Part shown: in pieces, positions 35,650-44,793 of the stretch | How positions within the stretch are numbered: the first letter of the stretch is position 1 | Layout: each line of letters starts with the position of its first letter | Assembly (NCBI GenBank): GCA_021390615.1 | Contig: JAJEJU010000025.1 | Span: 248,001-312,000, forward strand | Direction of reading: 5' to 3' | Source: Rhodanobacteraceae bacterium ZG21-1 | Lineage (GTDB): Bacteria; Pseudomonadota; Gammaproteobacteria; Xanthomonadales; Rhodanobacteraceae | DNA length: 64,000 bases | The notes under the pieces: model-generated | The model's database searches: none | What the model was told of the DNA's origin: nothing | The model's input: the letters and a program-made list of their open reading frames with translations, nothing else | Translations under genes and position numbers: made by a program

Positions 35650-38375
35650 GACCTGCCTTTGGGTTTCGATTTGCGCGGGCCGCGCTTGCCTGCCTCGGGC
35701 GCGGCGGCGCGCTTGCCACCGGCCTTGGGCGGCTTGCCACCGCTCTTGACTGGCTTGCCGCCCTTGCCGGACTTGCCGCGCTCGGACTGGCCCGCAAACG
35801 CAGGCGCCGCCGCTTGCCCAGCCTGGCGACCGGCATCGGCACCGGCGGACGCATACGAACGGCGCGCCTTCGGCGGATTATCGCGTACCGGCGTCGACTC
35901 CGCAGCCTCGTCCGCTGTGCCACCGCGACCAAAGGCACGGCCTACGGCCTTGACCACGCGGCCGAACGCAGTCGCGGCCTTGCCGGAGCGGTCGGGCGCG
36001 GCTGGCACAGACGGCTTTGCACCGCGATGGGAAGGCAGCGAATAACGCTCGCCGCTGGCCGCGTAGTCGTACGCACGCGCCGCACGGGGCGGCACGACCG
36101 CGGCGGCGCGTGGCGGCACCAGCCGGAAATCGATCTTGCGGTCTTCCAGGCTGGCCCGCAGCACCTGCACGCGCACGTGGTCGCCAAGGCGGAACTGCCC
36201 GCCGTTGCGCTCGCCCTTCAGCAGCTTGCGCACCGGGTCGAAGTGGTAATAGTCGTTGGCCAGCTGGCTGATGTGCACCAGGCCGGACACCTTCGACTCG
36301 TCCAGCTCCACGAACAGGCCGAACGAGGTGACGCCGGTGACCACGCCATCGAATTCGCTGCCGACGTGCTTTTCCATCCAGGCGCACTTGAAGCGCTCGT
36401 CAACGTCGCGCTCCGCCTCTTCCGCCGCGCGTTCACGCTGCGAGCAGTGCACCGCCATCGCCGCCATCTCGGCCGGGCTGTAGGCATAGCCGGCAGGCTT
36501 GCTGCCGGTCAACGCGTAGCGGATCGCCCGGTGCACCAGCAGGTCCGGATAGCGACGAATCGGCGAGGTGAAATGCGCATAGGCCTGCAGCGCCAGGCCG
36601 AAATGGCCGCGGTTTTCCGGCTGGTAGGCGGCCATGCTCTGCGCGCGCAGCAGCACCGACTGGATCAGTTCGCGCTCGGGCCGCTCGCGCACCATGCGCA
36701 GCACGTCGGCGAAATCGCCCGGCTCGACCTCTTCCAGCGCCGGCATGCGCAGCTTGAACTCGCGCAGGAACTGCTGCAGGTCTTCGTACTTCTCCGCCGG
36801 CGGCGGCTCGTGCACGCGGAACAGCGCGGGAATCTTCTTCTTCTCCAGGAACAGCGCCGCCTGCACGTTGGCGGCGATCATGCATTCCTCGATCAGCTTG
36901 TGCGCATCGTTGCGCTCGCTGGCGCCCATCGACTCCACTTCGCCGCGCTGGTCGAGGCGGAACTTCACCTCGGGCGTCTCGAAGTCGATCGCGCCGCGGC
37001 GCAGCCGCTGGGCCGCCATCGCCTGGTACAGCCGGTGCAGGTTCTCCAGCTGCGGCAGCACGTCGGCCACCTGCTGGCGCGCATCTTCGTCGCGCAGGCC
37101 GATCGCCTGCCACACCTGGTCGTAGGTGAGCCTGGCGTGCGACAGCATCACCGCATCGTAGAACTTCGCGCGGGTGACCTCGCCGGCGGCGTCCACCTGC
37201 ATCTCGCAGACCATGCACAGCCGCTCCACCTTCGGGTTGAGCGAGCAGATGCCGTTGGACAGCGTCTCCGGCAGCATCGGCACCACGAAGCCGGGGAAAT
37301 ACGTGGAGGTGCCGCGCTCGTAGGCTTCCTTGTCCAGCGCGCCGCCGATGCGCACGTAATGCGAGACGTCGGCGATCGCCACGATCAGGCGCCAACCGCC
37401 GCCTCGGCGCGGCTCGGCGTAGACCGCGTCGTCGAAGTCGCGCGCATCCGCGCCGTCGATGGTGACCAGCGGCAGGCCGCGCAGATCCACCCGGCCCTCG
37501 CGTTCGGCCGCACTGACCTGCGGCTCGACCTGGGCCGCTTCGCGCAGGGTCTCGGCCGGCCATTCGTGCGGCAGGCCGAAGCTGGCGATCGCCATCTCGA
37601 CCAGCAGCGAGGGCTGCAGCCGCTCGCCCAGCACGGCGCGGATCGCGCCCAGCGGACCGCGCTTGCCGGTCGGCGGATCGGTGATCTCGGCTACCACGAT
37701 CTGGCCCGAGCGCGCGCCCTGGGTCTCGTTCGGGGGAATCAGGATGTCCTGGTGCAGACGGCGGTCGTCCGGCGTCACCAGGGTCACGCCGTTGTCGATC
37801 ACCACCCGGCCGACCAGCCGCGACGGGCGTCGCTGCAGCACTTCGACGATGGCGCCCTGGCGGCGGCCGCGCCGGTCCACGCCGACCACGCTGGCCAGCA
37901 CGCGGTCGCCGTGCAGCACGCTGCGCATCTGCTGCGGCGACAGATACAAATCGTCGCCGCCTTCGTCCGGCCGCAGGAAGCCATAGCCTTCGGCGTTGGC
38001 GATCACTGCGCCGGGAATCAGGTCGAGCTTCTGCACCGGCGCATAGTCGCCGCGACGCCCCTGCAGCAGCTGGCCGTCGCGCACCATCGCGCCCAGCCGC
38101 TTGCGCAAAGCGAGCAGCTCATGTTCGTCGTCGAGCTGCAAAGCCTCGGCGATGCGCGCCTCGCTGAGCATTGCGCCATGGGCTTCCAGCAGGGAAAGGA
38201 TCGCCTCGCGACTGGGAATCGGGCGCTCGTAGCGCTGTGCTTCGCGCTCGGCATGCGGATCGGGGCCGGGACTGGACACCGGAGCGTTCTTGCGCGGCTT
38301 GCGCGCGGTAAGGGGTTTCGCCTGGCTCTTGCTGGCGCCGGCGGATTTCTTGCGTGAAGGTTTTTTTGGGGTCAC
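35646..38375 (-). CDS. rnr: Ribonuclease R
   Basis: Processive 3'-5' exoribonuclease of 909 aa that degrades structured RNA. Domains in order are a basic leader, an N-terminal winged helix (SREAILSLLEAHGAMLSEARIAE), two cold-shock domains, the RNB catalytic core with IDGADARDFDDAVYAE carrying the metal-binding Asp residues, and an S1 domain (SEFDGVVTGVTSFGLFVELDE). About 160 residues of disordered Ala/Gly/Lys-rich basic tail follow (ending GKRGPRKSKPKGRS), longer than the E. coli tail. Such tails aid RNA unwinding. It is the first gene of rnr-rlmB-small membrane protein. Confidence 0.97.
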   Translation of the reverse strand: MTPKKPSRKKSAGASKSQAKPLTARKPRKNAPVSSPGPDPHAEREAQRYERPIPSREAILSLLEAHGAMLSEARIAEALQLDDEHELLALRKRLGAMVRDGQLLQGRRGDYAPVQKLDLIPGAVIANAEGYGFLRPDEGGDDLYLSPQQMRSVLHGDRVLASVVGVDRRGRRQGAIVEVLQRRPSRLVGRVVIDNGVTLVTPDDRRLHQDILIPPNETQGARSGQIVVAEITDPPTGKRGPLGAIRAVLGERLQPSLLVEMAIASFGLPHEWPAETLREAAQVEPQVSAAEREGRVDLRGLPLVTIDGADARDFDDAVYAEPRRGGGWRLIVAIADVSHYVRIGGALDKEAYERGTSTYFPGFVVPMLPETLSNGICSLNPKVERLCMVCEMQVDAAGEVTRAKFYDAVMLSHARLTYDQVWQAIGLRDEDARQQVADVLPQLENLHRLYQAMAAQRLRRGAIDFETPEVKFRLDQRGEVESMGASERNDAHKLIEECMIAANVQAALFLEKKKIPALFRVHEPPPAEKYEDLQQFLREFKLRMPALEEVEPGDFADVLRMVRERPERELIQSVLLRAQSMAAYQPENRGHFGLALQAYAHFTSPIRRYPDLLVHRAIRYALTGSKPAGYAYSPAEMAAMAVHCSQRERAAEEAERDVDERFKCAWMEKHVGSEFDGVVTGVTSFGLFVELDESKVSGLVHISQLANDYYHFDPVRKLLKGERNGGQFRLGDHVRVQVLRASLEDRKIDFRLVPPRAAAVVPPRAARAYDYAASGERYSLPSHRGAKPSVPAAPDRSGKAATAFGRVVKAVGRAFGRGGTADEAAESTPVRDNPPKARRSYASAGADAGRQAGQAAAPAFAGQSERGKSGKGGKPVKSGGKPPKAGGKRAAAPEAGKRGPRKSKPKGRS

Positions 38376-38521
38376 TCAGTTGCCTTGGGTTGTAGCGACG
38401 GCGCTCGAAGGGGCGCACGCCGAAGAAATACGGAGGCAAAGGACAAGAACCAGTTGACAGACCGCGGACAGATGCCTAATCTACGCGGCTCACGCAGCCC
38501 GCAGGCTTGCGTGGACCACCT

Positions 38522-38606
<85 letters not shown>

Positions 38607-38651
38607 ATCATAGCTCCATCTCGATTCAATGTCTTCGATGGAGCAAAAAAG

Positions 38652-38674
38652 AGCCCGCTGCTGCGGGCTTTTTT
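38652..38674 (+). terminator. Intrinsic terminator after tRNA-Leu
   Basis: Stem AGCCCGC-TGCT-GCGGGCT followed by a run of six T, 46 bases after the tRNA: a textbook rho-independent terminator. Confidence 0.9.
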
Positions 38675-38707
38675 GCGTCTTGAACTTCTGTTGATAAGCC
38701 CCCTGTT

Positions 38708-38856
38708 GATTGCCGCGAAAAATTGAGCCGGACTTTCGTGAGCCGGCAATCGCAGCGCGGCTTAGCTTGGGTAGAGCGCAGGGGGACTGCAGGCATTGGC
38801 TCAACTTCTGGCGGAAATTTCTCTCCTGGCCGGCTCGATTTTGGATGGAGCTCGAC
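38708..38856 (+). repeat. Dispersed repeat, copy 1 of family 2
   Basis: About 149 bases closely related to 46312-46466. Shared landmarks in order are GATTGC-GCGAAAAATTGA, GCTTAGCTTGGGTAG-GCGCAGG, GGCTCAACTTC, and GCTCGATTTTGGATGGA. The 5' part of this copy holds an inverted pair, GATTGCCG/CGGCAATC. Non-coding as far as I can tell. It sits just after the tRNA-Leu terminator. Confidence 0.75.
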
Positions 38857-39111
38857 AGGCCAGCCTTAGGCTGGAAGGAACTGGCATGGAGGCGATAGCG
38901 GAAGCCCTCGCATTCGAAACAGGAGAGAGTCGATTTTCTTCGGACATAGGTCCGCGTCCGGCCCGAGGCGGGCGTATTTGAGCTGCGACCCGTTGCTGAA
39001 CAAGGCAGGAGCAGATGGCAGGCATTGCTGACACGGCAAGCCCTACGGTGCTCTGCTGCCCGATGAGCCCGAGGATTACCAAGAAGTCGACGCTTCCCTT
39101 TCAGCGCTGTC
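38857..39111. other. Unassigned spacer in the tRNA-Leu downstream region
   Basis: Softer-GC sequence between the family 2 repeat and the TPR-gene remnant. A frame near 39060 reads plausible protein (LLPDEPEDYQEVDASLSALS) that may be the upstream part of the same broken TPR gene. Otherwise nothing is recognisable. Confidence 0.35.
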
Positions 39112-39310
39112 GAGCAAGGCGTCTCCCTAAGCGCAGCCCTCCACGACCGTGGTCTAGCACATAGGGAAATTGGTGAGACAGACCGGGCCTTGCAGGATTT
39201 TGATGAGGCAGCGCGCCAGTTGCCCCAGCGCCATATGTCATTCCAGTTGAAAGGCATGTTGCCGCAAAAGGCTGGAGCGACGTGACGAGGCGCGTGATGC
39301 CTTTAAGCCC
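39112..39310 (+). pseudogene. Remnant of a tetratricopeptide-repeat protein gene
   Basis: In one frame the sequence reads ALHDRGLAHREIGETDRALQ followed by DFDEAARQLP, a good TPR unit, and continues to LKGMLPQKAG. A single extra base at about 39277 shifts the frame, after which RRDEARDAFK continues the second TPR helix pair. Another frameshift separates it from the plausible upstream text near 39060. No intact start or full-length frame exists. It is a decayed gene next to the tRNA, consistent with an old insertion or deletion scar. Confidence 0.55.
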
Positions 39311-39442
39311 GGGCCAAGCGATAGGGCGCACAGCCAGCAAGCCGACTGCGTCCGTCCGCTGCGCGCACGCGACCCAGGGCGGGACAGTCGCTCGACTTGC
39401 TGCCAAAGGGCCTGGCGCACGATGCCGACGTGCGCGGCCGGG

Positions 39443-41182
39443 TTAGTTTGGCCTGCCGCACGTGCCGGACACCGCCGGGCGGGCGAACTCCCACGCCATG
39501 CCGGCCACCGATCCGTCGCTGGGATCGTACGTGACCTCCTGATTCGCGCCGTCACGGCGTACCGCCAGGGTGATGGGATCGGTAAAACTCTCGGCCAGAG
39601 GGTTGATGTCGACGGAGGCGCGCAGCACGTCTCCGTCACGCAGGCCTGCCTTCCAGGCGTTCGAACCATTCACGACACCGCCGATCGTTTCGCCCTGGGT
39701 CAGCCGCACCGGTCGTGCAAAACCGAGATCGAACACCCGGACATTGCGCCGTATACCCGTCAGACATGGGCCGAACGTCCCCGGCGCCGGCATCAGCAGC
39801 TCGCCCTTCATCATCGCGTGCCAGCGGTCCACCGCCCAGGTGCCGACGCGCTCCTGCAGCACCGCCTGCCAGGTGTCGTTGGTCTGCGGGGCGCCCTGGC
39901 GAATCCGCCGACTCATCTCGTTGACCAAATTCAGCGCAGACTGTCCGGCAGCGCGCGCGCGAAGCCGCGCATCGAGGTCGGCCAAATAAAGCGCGCCGCG
40001 TGCGTAGGGCACCATCCATGCGTTGCGCCCGCTCCACATGAGTGTATCCAGGGACGCGTTGTCGGCAAGGCGCAGCCGGTTCGTGTAGTAACGTGCCGCG
40101 AGCGAGTCGACCAGGGTGCGATATTCTTCCGCTGTATAAAGCTTCGCCTCGAACGGCAGCACCACGGAAAAGTAATCAGCGACGCCCTCGGTGTACCAGT
40201 CACCCTGCTCGCCCGGGGCGTCGTCCAGATTACCGACCAGGCTGTGCACCATCTCATGGGCCAAGGTCTGGTGCAGATCCGTCCGCTCGACGTCCAGCCC
40301 CGGCGGCATGTAGAGCATGAACCCATCGTCGGTGGATCGGCCGCTGAAGATGGGTCCTCCGTCGTAGACCCGCACGAGCAGGCGGTACGGCTTACGTGCG
40401 GTGACCTTGAAGGCCTTCCGCTCGACGTCGTACGCTTTTTCCGTCCACGCCTCCAGTGACGCCAGCTTTCCGGCATCGAGCCCGAGTGCGTAGGCGATGA
40501 AAGGCGCATCGCCGTGCCCCTGCACCTCGGTGATCGGGCCCGCCAGGAAGATGGCATTGAACATCACGTCCTGGTTCCACTGCCCGCTGAGCGTGCCGTC
40601 GCCCAGCGACGAGATCGCGCGCTGGCCGCCGGGCAGCGTCCAGCGGATGCTCGTATCGATAGGCTTGCCACCCACGTCGGGATACAACAGGAAGCCCTTG
40701 AACCCTCCCGACAGGCCACCACCTGCCGCCTGCAGATCGAAGTGCGGGCCGCGCTTGGGCGTGATCGGCCGGGCCACCGGCATCTGGTACGACACCTCGA
40801 TCGTGCCTGCCGCCTCGCGCGTCGTGGACCACACCTCGAAGCTTCCGTCGCTGCTCTTTTCCATGCGCGGGCCATCCAGCGGCAGCACGCCCCTGTCGTC
40901 CCTGACGCGAAGGCCCGACACAACGTCGGTATCGCGTGCCAGCATCGGTTCCAGCGTATCCAGCTTCAATCGCAACACCTGCCCCGGCGTGGACGGTGTG
41001 AACTGGTAGTGGACGTCGATGCCCGTCGGGTGACCGGCCGCATCGAGCTGTGGCGCGAGCGCCAGCGTCATGTGTCCCACCGATGCCTTGCTCGGCGTAG
41101 CCGCACTATGCCCGCCGAAAAGCAAGCTCAGCGCGCCCGTCGCCGCGACGACATGGAACGCGACACTGCGGAAAACGGGCAT
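39443..41182 (-). CDS. Secreted M61-like metallopeptidase with C-terminal PDZ-like region
   Basis: Exported protein of 579 aa; the signal peptide MPVFRSVAFHVVAATGALSL ends near SAA. A beta-rich N-terminal half resembling the M61 glycyl-aminopeptidase non-catalytic domain precedes the zinc site HEMVHSLVG (HExxH) at residues about 313-317. A distal Glu follows in WYTEGVADYFS, as in gluzincins. The last 100 residues (GGVVNGSNAWKAGLRDGDVL) look like a PDZ carboxylate-binding loop. It probably trims peptides in the periplasm or outside the cell. It is transcribed toward the decayed tRNA region and divergent from the efflux operon. Confidence 0.82.
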   Translation of the reverse strand: MPVFRSVAFHVVAATGALSLLFGGHSAATPSKASVGHMTLALAPQLDAAGHPTGIDVHYQFTPSTPGQVLRLKLDTLEPMLARDTDVVSGLRVRDDRGVLPLDGPRMEKSSDGSFEVWSTTREAAGTIEVSYQMPVARPITPKRGPHFDLQAAGGGLSGGFKGFLLYPDVGGKPIDTSIRWTLPGGQRAISSLGDGTLSGQWNQDVMFNAIFLAGPITEVQGHGDAPFIAYALGLDAGKLASLEAWTEKAYDVERKAFKVTARKPYRLLVRVYDGGPIFSGRSTDDGFMLYMPPGLDVERTDLHQTLAHEMVHSLVGNLDDAPGEQGDWYTEGVADYFSVVLPFEAKLYTAEEYRTLVDSLAARYYTNRLRLADNASLDTLMWSGRNAWMVPYARGALYLADLDARLRARAAGQSALNLVNEMSRRIRQGAPQTNDTWQAVLQERVGTWAVDRWHAMMKGELLMPAPGTFGPCLTGIRRNVRVFDLGFARPVRLTQGETIGGVVNGSNAWKAGLRDGDVLRASVDINPLAESFTDPITLAVRRDGANQEVTYDPSDGSVAGMAWEFARPAVSGTCGRPN

Positions 41183-41604
41183 GGAACCTAACCTTCATGG
41201 ATGCGCGACCGGCCCGCGCACATACACTCTACTACCGTGGTGATGCGCCCTACCGCGGTCTAGGCCGTTGGCCGGAACCTTGCGCGCTGTCTTAAAAGTC
41301 GCTCGTTCGGGGGAAGTCGTCGCGTCAAAGGCGCCAAGCGACGGCGGCGCGTCACCTGTCGGCCGTGCATCGAGACATGCTGCGACCATTCACGCCCTCC
41401 TCGTCCCCGTGACCGGCCTAGCCTTCATTCCAGGCAGGGGGTAACCTGCCCCAGGTAGTGGGGAGCAGTCACTTCTTTGTTGTTGTCTGGCGCGCGGGAG
41501 GCTGGCGGCCCTGGCCTGCGCAGAGCAAGCACGGGCGTTTGCGTGGAGGCGACATGGCAGTGACGGGGCACGCCGGCTTGTGGCCGGCCGACATCGAGAA
41601 ACCC
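41183..41604. promoter_or_regulatory. Divergent intergenic region upstream of the ytcA-mdtNOP-like operon
   Basis: 422 bases between the peptidase gene and the efflux operon. I see no gene. Around 41433-41450 an inverted pair, GGCAGG-GGGTAA-CCTGCC, set in a longer pseudo-symmetrical block could be a regulator binding site for the efflux operon; that is only a suggestion. Nothing else stands out. Confidence 0.3.
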
Positions 41605-41877
41605 ATGCGCCGGCTGGGCCTGTTCGGTCCCGGCTTGATCGGCTTCGGCTTGCTGACGGGTTGTTCGTCGCGATCAGCTCCGGCATTGATCCTGTTTGGC
41701 GCGTACTTCCCGGACTGGCTGCTGTTCGGCGTGCTGGCGATCATGTCCGCTATCATCACCCGCGTGGTCGCCGGGATTGCCGGGTTCGCACAGGCCGTGC
41801 CGTTCCCCCTGTTCACGTTTCTCGCCGTCGGCATCCTCGTGGCCGGCGCGTTCGATCTCTTGTGGTTGGGGCGGTGA
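41605..41877 (+). CDS. YtcA-family small membrane lipoprotein
   Basis: Protein of 90 aa starting at ATG 41605 (MRRLGLFGPGLIGFGLLTGC). The start contains a lipobox, LLTGC, followed by SSRSAPALILFGAYFPDWLL, the diagnostic YtcA motif, and then two further hydrophobic helices. In E. coli ytcA is encoded with mdtNOP, and the same four-gene order is seen here. Its stop overlaps the next start (TGATG). Role unknown, probably an accessory of the pump. An in-frame ATG at 41554 would give a less typical leader. Confidence 0.8.
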   Translation: MRRLGLFGPGLIGFGLLTGCSSRSAPALILFGAYFPDWLLFGVLAIMSAIITRVVAGIAGFAQAVPFPLFTFLAVGILVAGAFDLLWLGR

Positions 41878-42926
41878 TGCGCGCCGCGGGCGGGCAAGGC
41901 AAATCGCGGCGAGCCAAGGTGCTGGCGCTGCTGATCATCGCACTGGCCATCATCGTGCTGATCGTGATTGTTTCGCGTGCCATGCGCGACCCTTCGACCG
42001 ACGCCGCCTCTATCGATGCCGACGTCGTGCATGTTGCCTCCGAGGTGGGTGGGCGCGTCATCAAGCTCGGCGTTTCCGAGAATGCGGACGTCAAGCGCGG
42101 CGACCTGCTATTCCAGCTCGACCCGGAGCCCTACCAGAACGCCGTGGCGCAGGCACAGGCGGATTTGGCGGTGGCCGAAGCGACGCTCGCGACCCAGCAG
42201 CGTGTCGTAGCCACACAGAATTCCAATGCGGTCGTGGCGGGCGACCAAGTACGCAAAGCCACACAGAACGCCGCGCTCGCGCACCGCACCGTCGATCGAC
42301 TGCGCCCGCTGGCGCAGGATGGCTACATACCCGAGCAGCAACTGGATCAGGCCGAGGTGGCGGCACACGATGCCGACAAATCGCTGAGCCAGGCGCGCGA
42401 GCAGCAGGCCGCGGCGAAAACCGCCGTCGATACGACGGATGCTGCCGAAGCGGCGGTGCAGGCCAGGCGGGCTGCGCTGGCCATCGCCGAGCATGCACTG
42501 CGGCAGACCACCGTACTGGCGCCGCATGACGGGCGCGTGGTCGGCCTCACCATCACCAGCGGCGAGATCGTGGCGCCCTCGCAATCGCTGTTCACGCTGA
42601 TCGCATCCGACGAATGGTTCTCCGTGGGCAACTTCCGCGAAACGGTGCTTTCGCGCGTCAAGGTAGGCAATTGCGCGACGGTCTACTCGATGATCGACCG
42701 CTCGCGACCGATGCAGGGCATCGTCACGGGGATCGGCTCGGGGGTGCTGGATACTGATCGCGTCAATCTGCCGCGCGGTTTGCCCTATGTAGAACCTTCG
42801 CTCAACTGGGTGCGCGTTTCGCAACGGTTCCCCGTGCGCGTGAAGCTGGAAAACCCGCCGCAGGATCTGGTGCGGCTGGGGGCCAGCGCCATCATCGAGA
42901 TCGATCATGGCGCCGCTTGTCGATGA
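41877..42926 (+). CDS. HlyD-family membrane-fusion protein, MdtN-like
   Basis: Protein of 349 aa. The single N-terminal helix (AKVLALLIIALAIIVLIVIV) is followed by the split lipoyl domain: ASEVGGRVIKLGVSENADVK, then TVLAPHDGRVVGLTITSGE. Between them lies a long Ala/Gln-rich coiled coil, and near the end DEWFSVGNFRETVLSRVKVG. It links the inner-membrane FUSC protein to the outer-membrane channel in an EmrA/MdtN-type pump. It overlaps the next gene by 20 bases. Confidence 0.9.
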   Translation: MRAAGGQGKSRRAKVLALLIIALAIIVLIVIVSRAMRDPSTDAASIDADVVHVASEVGGRVIKLGVSENADVKRGDLLFQLDPEPYQNAVAQAQADLAVAEATLATQQRVVATQNSNAVVAGDQVRKATQNAALAHRTVDRLRPLAQDGYIPEQQLDQAEVAAHDADKSLSQAREQQAAAKTAVDTTDAAEAAVQARRAALAIAEHALRQTTVLAPHDGRVVGLTITSGEIVAPSQSLFTLIASDEWFSVGNFRETVLSRVKVGNCATVYSMIDRSRPMQGIVTGIGSGVLDTDRVNLPRGLPYVEPSLNWVRVSQRFPVRVKLENPPQDLVRLGASAIIEIDHGAACR

Positions 42927-44793
42927 GCGGCCCCGCGGCATGCTTCGCACCCGTTGGCACGAACTGCTGGCCGCTACATCAGGCCGTGGCGAATCCGCGC
43001 TGCGCCTTGCCCTGATCTGTGCGCTGGTGACCTGGGTGGCGCAGATCTACCAGACGCCGGAGCCGGCGTTGACCGCCTACGTCGTGTTCTTCATGAACAA
43101 GCCGGACCGTACCAGCAGCATCCTGACCAGCGTGGTCTTTACCGTGCTGATCAGTCTGATCATCGGCCTGCTGCTGCTCATCGCGAATGCCACGCTCGAC
43201 GTGCCGGCATGGCGCGTCACGGTCATGGCAAGTCTGTCGCTGGGCATGCTGTTTCTCGCCTCGGCCAGCAAGCTCAAGCCGCTGGCCGGAATCCTCATGC
43301 TGATCATTGCCTTTGCGCTGGATCAGCTGGCCAGGGTTCCTGTGGGCGAGTTGGCGACGCGCGGGCTGTTGTATGCATGGCTGTTTGTCGGCATTCCGGC
43401 GGGAGTGACCATCGCCGTCAATTTGCTGATCGGGCCGGCACCCGCGACGTTGGCGACGCGTGCCATCGCACTGCGGCTGCGTGCCGCGCAGGAGTTGCTG
43501 GCGAGCCCGGGCGAGCCCGCGCGCGCGCGCCTCGTCACCTTGCGCCGCGCCGGCGAGGCGAGCATCCAGGGACACCTCCACTTGGCCGGGCTGGAAAAAA
43601 CCGCACCACGCGAGGACGTGCAGGCGCTTGGACAATCCGCGCATTCCATCGGCACGTTGCTGATGCTAGTCGATGCACTCGACCATGCACACGCACCACC
43701 GGAATGGCGGCAGACGGCAGCGAACCGGCTGGGCGAAATGGCGGCGATCTTCGAGCGCGGGCGCTATCCGGCCGATGTCGAAGCCGTGCCATGTCCTCGC
43801 GGACAGTCAGGCCGTGCGGTCGCGCTGCTGGTCGCCGACTTCAACGCCGCACTTGCGCATTTCGCGCAGTCAGGCGAAGCCCAGGCAGCACATGCCGCGG
43901 GAGTCAAACGCGGCTTCTTCGATGCAGATGCCTTCAGCAATCCCGCCCATGTCCGTTTCGCGGTCAAGGTCACGGCGGCGGCCATGGCTTGCTATCTGTT
44001 CTACTCGCTCGCCCATTGGCCCGGCATCCACACCTGCCTGATTACCTGCTACATCGTCGCGCTCGGCACGGCAGCGGAGACAGTGGAGAAAATGGCGCTG
44101 CGCATCGCCGGCGCACTGCTGGGTGCGGCTGCGGGCCTGGCGGCCATCGTGTGGCTGATGCCGTCCATCGACCACGTGGCGGGCCTGCTGGCACTGGTGT
44201 TTGCCGGCGGGCTGGCCGGCGGCTGGATCGCAGCGGGCAGCCCGCGCATTGCCTACGCCGGTTTCCAGCTCACCTTTGCGTTCTTCCTGTGCGTGATCCA
44301 GGGTTCCGAGCCGGGTTATGACCTCGCCATTGCGCGTGATCGCGTGATCGGCATCCTGCTGGGCAACGTGGTGGTCTATGTGATCTTTGCCCACGTCTGG
44401 CCGGTAAGCATTGCGCCGCGTGTCGATGCCGCGATCGCCGCCATCCTGCACAAACTGGCCGCCGTTGCCCGCATGGACGGACACGGCAAGCGCCGCGACG
44501 CGTTGGCTGCCATGCCGTCGCAAGTCGCCAATGCGTCGGCAGACCTCCATCTTGCCCGCTACGAACCGCTCTCACTGCGCCGCTCCACCGATTGGCTGCG
44601 CCAGCGCCAGGCCTGGATCGCCGAGGCGGCTGCGGCCGAATTTCCGCTACTGGTCATGGATGCCCATGCCGAATCCGACGCGATGGCGATGCATCTGCAA
44701 CGGCTTGCGGAGGTGGTGGACGGCAGCGCGGCCATGATCCGTGATTCGGTGGGTGAGCATGATCCTGGAAGGGAGCAGCCTCTTGCGCACTAG
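42907..44793 (+). CDS. FUSC-family inner-membrane transporter, MdtO-like
   Basis: Protein of 628 aa with two clusters of about five to six helices (residues about 35-170 and 350-490) separated by a soluble domain. That is the aromatic-acid exporter/fusaric-acid resistance (FUSC) layout also found in MdtO. The second cluster begins FAVKVTAAAMACYLFYSLAH. In E. coli MdtNOP is linked to puromycin, acriflavine and dye resistance. Overlaps at both ends show a single operon. Confidence 0.88.
   Translation: MAPLVDERPRGMLRTRWHELLAATSGRGESALRLALICALVTWVAQIYQTPEPALTAYVVFFMNKPDRTSSILTSVVFTVLISLIIGLLLLIANATLDVPAWRVTVMASLSLGMLFLASASKLKPLAGILMLIIAFALDQLARVPVGELATRGLLYAWLFVGIPAGVTIAVNLLIGPAPATLATRAIALRLRAAQELLASPGEPARARLVTLRRAGEASIQGHLHLAGLEKTAPREDVQALGQSAHSIGTLLMLVDALDHAHAPPEWRQTAANRLGEMAAIFERGRYPADVEAVPCPRGQSGRAVALLVADFNAALAHFAQSGEAQAAHAAGVKRGFFDADAFSNPAHVRFAVKVTAAAMACYLFYSLAHWPGIHTCLITCYIVALGTAAETVEKMALRIAGALLGAAAGLAAIVWLMPSIDHVAGLLALVFAGGLAGGWIAAGSPRIAYAGFQLTFAFFLCVIQGSEPGYDLAIARDRVIGILLGNVVVYVIFAHVWPVSIAPRVDAAIAAILHKLAAVARMDGHGKRRDALAAMPSQVANASADLHLARYEPLSLRRSTDWLRQRQAWIAEAAAAEFPLLVMDAHAESDAMAMHLQRLAEVVDGSAAMIRDSVGEHDPGREQPLAH

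Noticed and set aside
35814-38357. 847-codon open frame on the plus strand opposite RNase R
   Set aside because: Antisense shadow of a clearly conserved gene; His/Arg/Gln-rich translation without domains, typical of high-GC complementary frames.
41433-41450. Inverted repeat upstream of the ytcA-like gene as a defined operator
   Set aside because: Short, GC-rich and with no adjacent regulator gene; mentioned only as a possibility within the intergenic feature.
44741-44758. GTG start six codons upstream for the MdtP-like protein
   Set aside because: The ATG at 44759 gives a more normal lipoprotein signal peptide; the longer leader is acceptable but less likely.
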